DNA of 8,030 nt from DATAYF01 sp036272735 (GCA_036272735.1 DATAYF010000614.1:1-8030); one strand, 5' to 3'. Positions 1 to 7,097 are shown, counted from the first letter of the stretch. Numbers and translations: made by a program. The notes: a model not told the origin generated them from the letters alone.

Positions 1-1
1 T

Positions 2-100
2 ATCTTCGCTGAAGCCCGTCGTCTGATCGGGCTCATTGATCAGACCGTCTCCGGTACTGGCTCGGACGAAGACGCAAACGTGGCTGTGGACGCGGGGTAA
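2..100 (+). CDS. C-terminal end of an unidentified protein (partial)
   Basis: One plus-strand frame is open from the window edge to a TAA at 98-100 and encodes about 32 residues (reads IFAEARRLIGLIDQTV, then an acidic Gly/Asp/Ala tail). The other two plus frames close within the first 25 bases. The amphipathic helix followed by a polar tail looks like a normal protein C-terminus, but no family can be named from so little. It could also be a chance open stretch. The 144 bases between it and the next gene hold no terminator or promoter that I can defend. Confidence 0.4.
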   Translation: MFAEARRLIGLIDQTVSGTGSDEDANVAVDAG

Positions 101-244
101 GACCAAAAAGGCGCTGGTCACAGTGCGGCACCGACGGGTGAAGCAGCAACAACGAAAGACGTAGGAGCGCTCTGCTTGCATGCGTTTTCCTATAGTAATC
201 GGAGCAGGCTAGGTCATTAGCATAATTGCAGTAGGAGTAAAATC

Positions 245-1825
245 ATGAACATGATGAGCAAAGAAGCCCTCAGGGAATATGGTTTAACGAATCTAGGCAA
301 TGTCTACGGGAATCTTCCTGTTCCCTTGCTGATAGAGCATGCTTTGGCACGCAAAGAAGGAGAGCTGGCTTCCAATGGAGCCTTTACTGCGGTGACTGGT
401 ATCTATACGGGACGTTCTCCAAAAGATAAGTTTATTGTCTCACACGAAGAATCAGTACAGCAGATCTGGTGGGGTGCAATCAATCATCCCATCCCGTACG
501 AGAACTTTGAGGAGTTACGTCTCAGCCTTGCAGCCTACCTGCAGGAACGAGACGTTTATGTCCTCGATGCTGCAGTCGGCGCTGACCCTGCTTACCGTAT
601 GCCTGTTCAGGTAATTACGGAACTGGCGTGGCATAATCTCTTCGCACGTCAGCTTTTCCTGCGTTCCAATTCAAGTGATACCAATGGTGATCGCCCCGGT
701 TTCACAATCATTTGTGTTCCAAACTTCAAGGCCAATCCTGCTATCCATGGTACCCGCTCCGAGGCGGCTGTTATCCTCGACTTTGAGCATCGTATGATCT
801 TAATCGCCGGGACGCATTATGCAGGTGAAATAAAGAAATCTATTTTTACTGTGCTCAATTTTCTGCTACCTGCTGAAGATGTATTACCCATGCACTGCTC
901 AGCAAATATTGGTTCAGAAGGGGATGTTGCGCTCTTCTTTGGCCTATCAGGGACAGGCAAGACCAGCCTTTCAACCGATCCAGACCGTCCCTTGATTGGA
1001 GATGATGAGCACGGCTGGGGTGAGAATGGCGTCTTCAACTTTGAAGGAGGTTGCTACGCTAAATGCATTCATTTGTCGCGTAAGTATGAACCCCATATCT
1101 GGAATGCTATGCGCTTCGGTGCGGTTTATGAAAACGTTGTTCTGAAAAAAGGGTCTCGTGATCCTGATTATGATGACGATTCTTTGACAGAAAATACCCG
1201 CGCTGCTTATCCTATCGAATTCATCGACGATGTGATTGAATCCGGCATAGGTGGGCACCCAGGCGCCATAATATTTCTTTCGGCGGACTCATTTGGTGTG
1301 CTTCCTCCAATCTCGAAACTTACCACACAACAGGCAATGTACTATTTTCTCTCAGGTTATACCAGTAAGCTAGCCGGAACGGAACGAGGCATTACATCGC
1401 CACAAGCTACATTTAGTTCTTGCTTTGGAGCAGAATTTCTGCCACGTTCCCCTATTGAGTATGCAGACCTGTTGCGTACGCGTATTGAGAGCCATCATGC
1501 TCGTTGTTATCTCATAAATACAGGATGGACAGGTGGTCCGTATGGTACTGGTGAGCGCATCAACATCAACTATACGCGCTCAATGGTGCGTGCAGCCATC
1601 AGCGGTGCCTTAGAAAGTGTTGAAACAGTCACCGATCCCGTATTCGGGCTACATGTACCCGTTCATTGCCCGGATGTACCAACTTCCATGCTTGTCCCAC
1701 GCAATACCTGGTCGAATAAGGATGCTTATGATCGTCAGTCTAGCGAATTAGCTGCACGTTTTAAGAAAAACTTTGAAGAGTTTTCGCTGGGCAGCGAGGA
1801 CTTACAAAATGCTGGGCCTCGGTAG
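245..1825 (+). CDS. pckA: ATP-dependent phosphoenolpyruvate carboxykinase
   Basis: A cytoplasmic gluconeogenic enzyme that converts oxaloacetate and ATP to phosphoenolpyruvate, CO2 and ADP. The 526 residues match the usual length of the ATP-type family (about 530-540). Visible signatures, in order: substrate-binding TGRSPKDK (residues 55-62, Arg57), NPAIHGTRSEAA, the metal-site stretch AGTHYAGEIKKS, the P-loop GLSGTGKTS (233-241), the Asp pair in IGDDEHGW (D253, D254), NTRAAYP (Arg319), TSPQATFSSCFGAEF, and the C-terminal NTGWTGGPYGTGERI. All expected catalytic motifs are present, so it should be active. The first ATG is chosen because AGGAG (233-237) lies 7 bases upstream; ATGs also occur at codons 3 and 4. 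The M24 gene follows on the same strand after 116 bases. Confidence 0.97.
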   Translation: MNMMSKEALREYGLTNLGNVYGNLPVPLLIEHALARKEGELASNGAFTAVTGIYTGRSPKDKFIVSHEESVQQIWWGAINHPIPYENFEELRLSLAAYLQERDVYVLDAAVGADPAYRMPVQVITELAWHNLFARQLFLRSNSSDTNGDRPGFTIICVPNFKANPAIHGTRSEAAVILDFEHRMILIAGTHYAGEIKKSIFTVLNFLLPAEDVLPMHCSANIGSEGDVALFFGLSGTGKTSLSTDPDRPLIGDDEHGWGENGVFNFEGGCYAKCIHLSRKYEPHIWNAMRFGAVYENVVLKKGSRDPDYDDDSLTENTRAAYPIEFIDDVIESGIGGHPGAIIFLSADSFGVLPPISKLTTQQAMYYFLSGYTSKLAGTERGITSPQATFSSCFGAEFLPRSPIEYADLLRTRIESHHARCYLINTGWTGGPYGTGERININYTRSMVRAAISGALESVETVTDPVFGLHVPVHCPDVPTSMLVPRNTWSNKDAYDRQSSELAARFKKNFEEFSLGSEDLQNAGPR

Positions 1826-1841
1826 GCTAGGTGTACGCGTG

Positions 1842-1873
1842 CTCTCTGAAAAAATAACATGCTTTTCAGGGAG
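1842..1873 (+). terminator. Hairpin after pckA, weak terminator or attenuator
   Basis: CTCTCTGAAAA (1842-1852) pairs with TTTTCAGGGAG (1863-1873) as an 11-bp stem with one G-U pair and a 10-base loop, starting 16 bases after the pckA stop. No U-run follows, so it is not a classical intrinsic terminator. It may protect the mRNA 3' end or reduce read-through into the M24 gene. Confidence 0.35.
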
Positions 1874-1941
1874 GGTCGACGAGAGCTTCTTGAGCATGGA
1901 CCTAACTCGTACTAATCGTTTCTTTAAACGAGAGGAGTGCT

Positions 1942-3099
1942 ATGAGCACTAATACCGCGTATCCAAGTTTTTCAAAGGCCGAATTCTCCCATCGGTATAG
2001 GCACGTGCGAGAAGCGATGCGAGAAGCAGACATCTCAGCACTCGTTTTTTATAGTACGGCTGCTTCGTACCAAGAGGTGCTGTATCTCTCAAACTTCATC
2101 GCGACTAGAGAGGCATGCCTCGTTTTTCCTGCGCATGACCAGCCAACCTTGTTTGTACAGATGTTTAATCACGTTCCCAACGCACGTCAGATAGCGCACG
2201 TTGCAGACGTGCGTTGGGGAGGGCCCGATACCGCGACTGCTGTTGTCGAAAATCTACAGAAGAGAAAGTTAGACAAGGGACGGATTGGCCTGGTCGGTTT
2301 TCTTCCCTTCCAGCAATACGATCTAATGAGAAAAATGTTGCCATATGTAGAATTTATGGATTTTACTCCACGAATTTCACACCTTCGCCTTATCAAGAGT
2401 AAGGAGGAGATAGAGTTTTTGCGGAAAGGAGCGGAATTTAGTGATCTGGCTATTGAGGCACTTGAACGAGAAATACGCCCTGGTATTACTGAACATGAAC
2501 TGACGGTAATTGTTGAAAGGGCGTATCTAGGATTAGGCGGTAAGAACCATATACACTATATGGGCACGACACAGATGAGTAGCCCTAGCCTCTGTGTTCC
2601 TACTCAGTATCAGTCAAACCGTGTCCTTCAGGTAGGAGATGTTCTTATCACCGAGATTAGTGCCCACTATCACGGATATGCGGGACAAATTCTTCGACCT
2701 TTTGCTATTGGTACGCCTCCCACCCGTGCGTACATGCAAATGTACGATGTAGCAGTTGAGGCATTTAACCGCATTGCAGCTGTGATTCGTCCGGGGGCAA
2801 CGAGCGATGAGGTATTAGATGTAAGTGACTACATCCATCAAACTGGGTTCACGATTTGTGATGATCTGGTGCATGGGTTCGGTGGAGGCTATCTGAAGCC
2901 AATTCTACGAACGCGCCGAACAAGTGCCAGACTACCAGAAACGTTCGTGTTTCGCGAGGATATGGTGATAGTGATCCAACCTAATGTGATCACGGAAGAT
3001 GGACGGATGGGTATACAAATAGGCGAGATGATGCAGGTGAGGCAGGGAGGCGTTGAGTCACTTCATCGATACCCGATGCGCTTTGTTCAATGCGGATAA
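1942..3099 (+). CDS. M24-family (pita-bread fold) protein, probably lacking the dinuclear metal site
   Basis: A 385-residue protein with the two-domain layout of aminopeptidase P and creatinase relatives: a creatinase-like N-terminal domain (about 15-150) and an M24 catalytic domain (about 160-380). Aligning by eye to the five metal ligands of methionine aminopeptidase/prolidase (D, D, H, E, E) gives Glu238 (in LITEIS), Gln249 (11 residues later, the normal spacing, in AGQILRPF), His311 (in VHGFGGGY), Gln346 (in VIQPN) and Gly361 followed by Glu362. Only the His is kept, so a normal metallopeptidase mechanism is doubtful. Creatinase itself is a metal-free member of this fold, so a hydrolase with another chemistry is possible. 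Start: GAGGAG at 1932-1937, 4 bases before ATG. A small 6-bp hairpin (1916-1931) abuts that ribosome-binding site. No signal peptide is seen. Likely cytoplasmic; substrate unknown. Confidence 0.85.
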   Translation: MSTNTAYPSFSKAEFSHRYRHVREAMREADISALVFYSTAASYQEVLYLSNFIATREACLVFPAHDQPTLFVQMFNHVPNARQIAHVADVRWGGPDTATAVVENLQKRKLDKGRIGLVGFLPFQQYDLMRKMLPYVEFMDFTPRISHLRLIKSKEEIEFLRKGAEFSDLAIEALEREIRPGITEHELTVIVERAYLGLGGKNHIHYMGTTQMSSPSLCVPTQYQSNRVLQVGDVLITEISAHYHGYAGQILRPFAIGTPPTRAYMQMYDVAVEAFNRIAAVIRPGATSDEVLDVSDYIHQTGFTICDDLVHGFGGGYLKPILRTRRTSARLPETFVFREDMVIVIQPNVITEDGRMGIQIGEMMQVRQGGVESLHRYPMRFVQCG

Positions 3100-3128
3100 G
3101 AGGCCAATCGACGCGATGTTGATGATCG

Positions 3129-3152
3129 GGTGGTGGATAATCATGAGCTGAT
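3129..3152 (+). repeat. IS1-family left terminal inverted repeat
   Basis: GGTGGTGGATAATCATGAGC and the next few bases match the reverse complement of 3920-3944 (GGTAGTGGATCACATGAAGC...) with a few substitutions and compensating single-base gaps. Confidence 0.85.
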
Positions 3153-3196
3153 AGACTGAAAGGAGACGATCAAAGAAGCGAGCAGAAGAAAAGAAC

Positions 3197-3935
3197 ATGG
3201 TCACGATTACCCTTTTGTGTCCCTACTGCGAGAGTGATAAGTTGGTGCGTAACGGGCATGCTCCCAATGGAAAGCAGAGATATTTCTGCCAGGAGTGTAA
3301 GCGGTATAGTCGGGAAAATCCCTCATCTCGTGGCTATTCTGAGGAACGCAAGGAAGAGATACTGCGAGCGTATCAAGAGCGGAGTAGTTTAAGAGGCCTT
3401 GAACGGACATTTGGTATCTCGCGCTACACGGTGGCGAAATGGGTAAAAAAAAGCAGCGGAGCTGCCTCCCTTGAGGGAAACGCTCGTTCAGCCCGATGCA
3501 ACTAATCCAGAAGCAACAACATTAGAACTTGACGAATTATGGTCATTTGTTTTGCAGAAGGCAAATCAAGTCTGGATTTGGATTGCTCTTTGCCGAGCGA
3601 CTCGGCAAGTGGTTGCACGAGCTATTGGGGATAGAAGCCAGAAGACCTGTCAAGAGTTATGGGATGCTATTCCGGAGATGTATCGTGTTGGGCATTGCTA
3701 CACAGATTTTTGGTGTGCATATCAAGCTGTTATTCCTGAAGAGCAACATACGGCAGTAGGTAAGGAGACTGGTGAAACGGCCCATGTGGAGCGCTGGAAT
3801 AATACACTCCGACAGCATCTTAGCAGCTTTGTTCGCAAAACACCCTCTTTCTCCCAATCTTCCCTGATGCATATTGCTTGCTTGGACCTTTTTCTGCATC
3901 GCTACAATCTGGAAAGGGCCATCAGCTTCATGTGA
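3197..3935 (+). pseudogene. IS1-family transposase, split by a frameshift at an A8 run
   Basis: The N-terminal part (3197-3505 as read) has an InsA-type zinc finger (Cys8, Cys11, Cys31, Cys34) and a helix-turn-helix (SLRGLERTFGISRYTVAKW). The C-terminal part is an InsB-type DDE nuclease: Asp in LELDELW, Asp in CYTDFW and Glu in HVERWNN, about residues 112, 170 and 198 of the joined protein. The two parts are in different frames around an A8 run at 3445-3452. Moving from the first to the second requires losing one base (+1 reading), not the classical IS1 -1 shift. Removing one A gives a single 245-residue protein that runs smoothly (WVKKAAELPPLRETL...LELDELW), as in single-ORF IS1 relatives. 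So it is either a one-base mutation or a product made by slippage on the A run. It may still be functional if slippage occurs. The ribosome-binding site is weak (AAGAAAAG). Confidence 0.8.
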
Positions 3936-3944
3936 TCCACTACC
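3920..3944 (-). repeat. IS1-family right terminal inverted repeat
   Basis: Inverted partner of 3129-3152. It contains the transposase stop codon (TGA at 3933-3935). The 94 bases between this end and the next transposase remnant (3945-4038) hold no gene I can recognise. Confidence 0.85.
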
Positions 3945-4038
3945 TGTCTCTCTTTTATTCGCCATGGGGACTGCTCAACTATGTGAAGGATGTTGCGGCT
4001 TAGTGTCTGGCACAGAACCTGTTCTCCATACCTACACC

Positions 4039-5554
4039 TTAAGTCCTCAGCAAACCGAGCAAGGTTGCAAAGTCTCTGGGGACTCCGAACAGTCTAATCG
4101 TGACCTGGCTTGCTGTTGGGATTCGTGCGTTACGTTCGAGCCGCTCTGCCCATGAGAGGCGAGAGTGTGCTCGCTGCGCGCGGGACAGGATTACGCGGCG
4201 AAGCGGCGAAGCGGTGATGGGAGGTGGCAGGCTCACCTCGATACGTTGGTGTTGCACGAGCTGCATACAGGCGCGTCGGTGTTCTCTGCGGCTCCAATCT
4301 CGCCAGAGCAGCGGGGCAGAACCAATCTGGAGAGGATGCAACAGCACGCTGACCTGGCGTGGCTTTTTGGTGGCGCTGCCTTGCCACTGGCATTGCTCGC
4401 GGAGCGGGCAGGGACGACAACTGCGAATGCTGGCTCCATACACCACACGCAGGCTTCCATCGGCTTCTCGACGTTGCTCATGCGGGATCAGCTTCTGGTC
4501 GGCAGGGCACCGCAGCGTGCCGTCGGGCTGGAGCGCAAAGTCCTGGCTGGAGAAACGGCCCGCTTTCCAGGGCAGGCCCACCTGAGGAGGAGCATAGCCC
4601 GAGGGAGGAGTCGTGTGCGGTGAAGTGGGCGAGGAAGAGGGGATGGCAGGAGCAAACTCGGTCGTGCGAGCCGGATCAGGGTGAAGCTGATGGCCTAGTT
4701 CCAGACGGATATTCCAGATCCACTGCGATACCACCTGCCAGCACTCCTGACCCCAGGCCGAGTGGTTGCACCAACGATCGGGATCTTGCTCGACATCTTC
4801 ATCGGAGAGCACTGCTTCAAAGGCGCCACGATGCAGATACAGTGCGACCACATCGGAGGCGGTGAAGCCCTCTTGCGGGAGCCGGGTGAAAAAGAGTTCG
4901 TAGACCACGCCCTTGCGGGTATGACCAATGCGACTCTTTTTCGAGGTAGCTGGGTGGGTGGCTACCACGACACGGCAGCGGCACCCCCCTTTCCCACAGG
5001 GACATCCGGGCAATCGTAGAGCTGGCGCACCAAATCACTTTCCAAGCAGCTGAAGTTGGTATCAGGAGGCAAATGGAGCCGAGCTTGCACAACCGGGTGA
5101 TCCAACACTGCGTAGTCTTTGCCCCGCATCACGAAACAGAAGCCATCCAGATCTGTCATGGCGGCTCCAGTGCCGTAAAGTCCGTCCAATCTCAGCAGGG
5201 CACGCGTTTGAGGCTGGCCGTTCGCCGCGAGATAGCGATGGAGGACCCCCAAGACGAGTGTCAATTCCTTGCGGTACTCCCCGTTGCCTCTGTTGCCGAA
5301 ACTACCGAGCCACTGAGAGGTGTGGGCTTGCAAAACGACCGTGCGGGTCCGGACAACTTCCCCACGCTTGCGCCCGGTGTAGCCAGCAGCACAGACCTCA
5401 TCCAGCCGCCGCTGGGCAGGGGCAGATCCTCCCCCTTCGGCAAGGCTCGTTGGCGAGCGGCCTCGCGTGTGCCATCGATATCGAAGACCTCCCACTGTCT
5501 GCCTGCTCGATCCAGCAGTTCGCCTCCCTGCTGCTCTTTGGTGAGTGGATGTGC
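4039..5554 (-). pseudogene. C-terminal part of an IS4-like DDE transposase, with two frameshifts
   Basis: Reading leftwards from 5554, the protein starts mid-gene at AHPLTKEQQGG and crosses three frames. Frame 1 carries the first catalytic Asp (EVFDIDGTRE) to about 5420. Frame 2 carries the second Asp (LLRLDGLYGTG) to about 4987. Frame 3 carries the Y-x2-R-x3-E signature (YLHRGAFE), typical of IS4-type transposases, and ends at 4039. Both shifts fit loss of one base in a homopolymer: a G4 run at 5419-5422 and a C6 run at 4984-4989 on the plus strand. After the Glu comes a Ser/Pro/Thr-rich linker and a four-Cys module (LRCPADQKL ... CRPCPLREQC) that may bind zinc. The matching N-terminus lies inverted at 5654-6053. 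Joined and repaired it would be roughly 635 residues. It is not functional as it stands. The exact IS family is uncertain. Confidence 0.8.
5547..5554 (-). repeat. Target-site duplication copy on the C-terminal side
   Basis: GGATGTGC here is the inverted copy of GCACATCC at 6047-6054. Both encode Ala-His-Pro of the same transposase, so this short stretch is present once on each side of the break. This is the footprint of a 7-8-bp target duplication made when an element inserted into the transposase gene. Confidence 0.65.
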
Positions 5555-5573
5555 CCACGAATTGCGCAACGAG
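5555..5573 (+). repeat. 19-bp terminal repeat (end A) of the CCACG...ACGAG element family
   Basis: CCACGAATTGCGCAACGAG. It matches end B (6054-6072) at 17 of 19 positions and the reconstructed right end (7127-7139 plus 7822-7827) at 18 of 19. It contains the palindrome TTGCGCAA. It abuts the transposase break exactly, marking the edge of an insertion. The bases inside it (5574-5598) partly resemble those inside the reconstructed right end (a TAAAA stretch, then AGCGA), which suggests a longer, degenerate terminal repeat. Confidence 0.75.
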
Positions 5574-5601
5574 CAGCTAAAAAGTAGCGAGCCAACATAA
5601 A

Positions 5602-5653
5602 ATGTGCCTCTTTGAGAAGGAAGAACAAAACACTTTCCCTCAAGGAGGCACAT
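5602..5653 (+). promoter_or_regulatory. Hairpin burying the ribosome-binding site of the transposase N-terminal part
   Basis: Bases 5602-5616 and 5639-5653 form a 15-bp stem with one G-U pair and a 22-base loop. The right arm contains the whole Shine-Dalgarno sequence AAGGAGG (5642-5648) and ends on the base before the ATG at 5654. Folding would block translation initiation. Known IS elements (IS10, IS50) use such structures to silence transposase made from outside transcripts, because only read-through RNA includes the left arm. Whether the element's own promoter lies inside the hairpin is not visible. Confidence 0.7.
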
Positions 5654-6046
5654 ATGACCAGTATCGCCGATGGATCGGTAATCATCCAGACCTCTTGTGA
5701 GTCTTTCCCCTCGACGCCCTCCTGGTTTGGCGAAGTCGCCCTGATCGTCGAGCATCTTCGCAGGCAGGGTGTCCTAACCAAGATCTGTGAGCATGTGCGC
5801 TTTGCGCGGCGGCGCATGGGGCACTACGAGGTGATCGACTTCCTCGCGGTCCTCTTCGGCTACGCCATCAGTGGTGAACGCACCCTAGAAACCTTCTACG
5901 AGAGACTGCAGCCCTTTGCAGTTCCTTTCATGGCTTTGTTTGGCCGTGACCAGCTTCTAGCCCCCTCGACGCTCTCGCGCTTTTTGGCAGCGCTGCCAAT
6001 GGAGTCAGTCGCAGCCTTGTACTCCCTGTTTCTCGACGATTTGCTC

Positions 6047-6054
6047 GCACATCC
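6047..6054 (+). repeat. Target-site duplication copy on the N-terminal side
   Basis: GCACATCC, the partner of 5547-5554. The two copies are now inverted relative to each other, as expected if one side of the insertion flipped. Confidence 0.65.
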
Positions 6055-6072
6055 CACGGGTTGCGCAACGAG
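6054..6072 (+). repeat. 19-bp terminal repeat (end B), left end of the thuA cassette
   Basis: CCACGGGTTGCGCAACGAG, in direct orientation with end A and inverted relative to the reconstructed right end at 7127-7139/7822-7827. It follows the transposase break directly; its first C may belong to the target duplication. Confidence 0.75.
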
Positions 6073-6266
6073 TTTTATCTCAGCAATGAGCTTGCTTGAG
6101 AGCATCCTTCCTGGTTCTTCTCCTGTCAGAGGGCAGAGGTATTTCTGATCCCTTACGAGAAAAAAGTCAGAGCGTTGAACGACCTTGCGAAGCCGTTTCT
6201 GCCGAACGTGTAGCTCGGTGCTCAACCCGTGTGTGAAGCTCCTCCTCTCCAACTGTCTCGGACTTT
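6073..6266. other. Non-coding stretch between terminal repeat B and the thuA stop
   Basis: Holds no gene I can support: the open frames here run through from neighbouring features and resemble no known family. The ThuA-gene mRNA would run into it. No clear intrinsic terminator for that gene is visible. Confidence 0.4.
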
Positions 6267-7046
6267 TTATCCCAATTTGCCGCCGGCTGCGTAAATAATG
6301 CCACCCCAGATATGCGCCAGGAAAAGCGGCTCGGCATAGCTCTCAGCTGTATGGCCCATCGCGGTATACCAAGCACGACCACCGTCATATGTGTGATACC
6401 AGGCAATGGGGTGGTTGGCGCCCATAACGCCGCCGCGGTAGGTCGCCTCGTCGACGGTCAGGAGAACATCGACCGCGCCGGTCGGATTGGATGCGAAATT
6501 GTACCATTCGTCCGTACGCACCCAGGTGGCAGGGAGCATGGAAGTCGAGGGGTTCTGCGGATCGACCACATGGACCGTGGCGTTCACGACCTTTGAGTGT
6601 CCATGCACGCGATCGAAATAGGCTCCCACGAGTTGCCCGTACCAGGGCCAGTTATATTCCGTATCGCTGGCCGAGTGAATGCCGACGTAGCCGCCGCCGC
6701 TGTGAATATAACTCTCCAGGGCAGTGGCCTGGTCGGGCGAGAGCACCGTGCCTGTAGTCAGCAAAAAGACCACGGCGGCATAGCGCGCGAGGTTTGAACG
6801 GGTAAAGACTGTGGAATCTTCAGTAAAGTCGATGGCGACATGATGCTCCTGGCCCAGCCCGCGCAGAGCTGCAATGGCCGCCGGGATAGAAGCATGGCGA
6901 AAGGCAGCCGTCTTTGAAAAAACCAGGAGCCGGGCAGGCTGCGTTTGCGATGAGACTGGGCTGGGGCCGCTGGCTCCACAGGAGGGCAGGATCAGAAAAG
7001 CCAGCGCCAGCCAGCCAATCAGCAGCCAGCGCGAGAGGTGCGTCAT
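6267..7046 (-). CDS. ThuA-domain lipoprotein
   Basis: A 259-residue protein with a lipoprotein signal: a short basic start (MTHLSRW), a hydrophobic core and a lipobox-like LPSC with Cys23. It should be exported and lipid-anchored. Residues about 38-257 form one ThuA-like (trehalose utilisation, class-I-glutaminase-like fold) domain: LLVFSKTAAFRHASIPAAI, then GGGYVGIHSASDTEYNWPWY, WVRTDEWYNF, GGVMGANHPIAWYHTYDGGR and the end HIWGGIIYAAGG. The fold is known from proteins near sugar-degradation genes; the biochemical role of this branch is not settled. Start: AAGGAGGAG a few bases upstream of the ATG is a very strong ribosome-binding site. It has its own upstream hairpin and -10-like sequence. 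It stands alone, surrounded by mobile-element remnants with no sugar-metabolism partners, which suggests passenger status. Confidence 0.88.
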   Translation of the reverse strand: MTHLSRWLLIGWLALAFLILPSCGASGPSPVSSQTQPARLLVFSKTAAFRHASIPAAIAALRGLGQEHHVAIDFTEDSTVFTRSNLARYAAVVFLLTTGTVLSPDQATALESYIHSGGGYVGIHSASDTEYNWPWYGQLVGAYFDRVHGHSKVVNATVHVVDPQNPSTSMLPATWVRTDEWYNFASNPTGAVDVLLTVDEATYRGGVMGANHPIAWYHTYDGGRAWYTAMGHTAESYAEPLFLAHIWGGIIYAAGGKLG

Positions 7047-7063
7047 TTTCTCCTCCTTTCACT

Positions 7064-7089
7064 GGCAATGAGAGAGCATTGCCTTTTTT
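7064..7089 (+). terminator. Perfect 7-bp hairpin plus T6, plus-strand terminator inside the thuA leader
   Basis: GGCAATG (7064-7070), loop AGAGAG, CATTGCC (7077-7083), then TTTTTT (7084-7089). In plus orientation this is a textbook intrinsic terminator that would stop antisense transcripts running through the thuA gene from the transposase fragment. In minus orientation the same hairpin lies in the thuA 5' leader, just upstream of the ribosome-binding site, where it may stabilise the mRNA. Confidence 0.65.
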
Positions 7090-7091
7090 GT

Positions 7092-7097
7092 ATTATA
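7092..7097 (-). promoter_or_regulatory. Candidate -10 element (TATAAT) for the thuA gene
   Basis: A perfect TATAAT on the minus strand, 45 bases upstream of the thuA start and just upstream of the leader hairpin. The -35 region at normal spacing (about 7115-7121) is poor (AAAGGG-like), so strength or sigma-factor type is uncertain. Confidence 0.4.

Larger units (their letters stand above)
3129..3944 (+). mobile_element. IS1-family insertion sequence, 816 bp
   Basis: Bounded by imperfect terminal inverted repeats of about 25 bp that both begin GGT(G/A)GTGGAT. The element holds one split transposase gene whose stop codon lies inside the right repeat, as is common in IS1 elements. The length is close to IS1 (about 770 bp). 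I see no 8-9-bp direct repeat at the two flanks (TGATGATCG on the left, TGTCTCTCT on the right). The flanks were therefore probably rearranged after insertion, or the duplication has decayed. It sits 29 bases after the M24 stop codon and does not interrupt that gene. Confidence 0.85.
5654..6148 (+). pseudogene. N-terminal part of the IS4-like transposase, inverted away from its C-terminus
   Basis: It begins MTSIADGSVI with a perfect Shine-Dalgarno (AAGGAGG, 5 bases upstream). The genuine transposase part ends at about 6053 with SLFLDDLLAHP (about 133 residues, no catalytic Asp). From 6054 the frame runs through terminal repeat B and unrelated sequence to a TGA at 6146-6148, so the last 30 or so residues are not transposase. 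The missing remainder starts with the same Ala-His-Pro on the opposite strand at 5554 (AHPLTKEQQGG). Head and tail therefore belong together and were separated by an insertion and then an inversion. The product cannot be an active transposase; a truncated DNA-binding protein is conceivable. Confidence 0.8.

Noticed and set aside
176..226. Promoter for pckA (TTGCAT, TATAGT, CATAAT)
   Set aside because: The possible -35 and -10 boxes are not at workable spacing (9 bases between TTGCAT and TATAGT), so no pair can be defended.
3445..3453. Classical IS1 -1 ribosomal frameshift
   Set aside because: The downstream part lies in the frame reached by +1 (or -2), so the standard A6C -1 mechanism does not join the two parts.
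4100..4865. Several open plus-strand frames of 150-170 codons
   Set aside because: They are shadows of the minus-strand transposase: composition is rich in Arg/Cys/Ser with no motifs, and the minus frame carries the recognisable DDE signature.
5073..5600. Open plus-strand frame of 175 codons
   Set aside because: It is antisense to the transposase segment with the LLRLDGLYGTG motif and has no recognisable features of its own.
5896..6252. Minus-strand open frame of 118 codons
   Set aside because: Half of it is antisense to the transposase N-terminus, crossing terminal repeat B into unrelated sequence.
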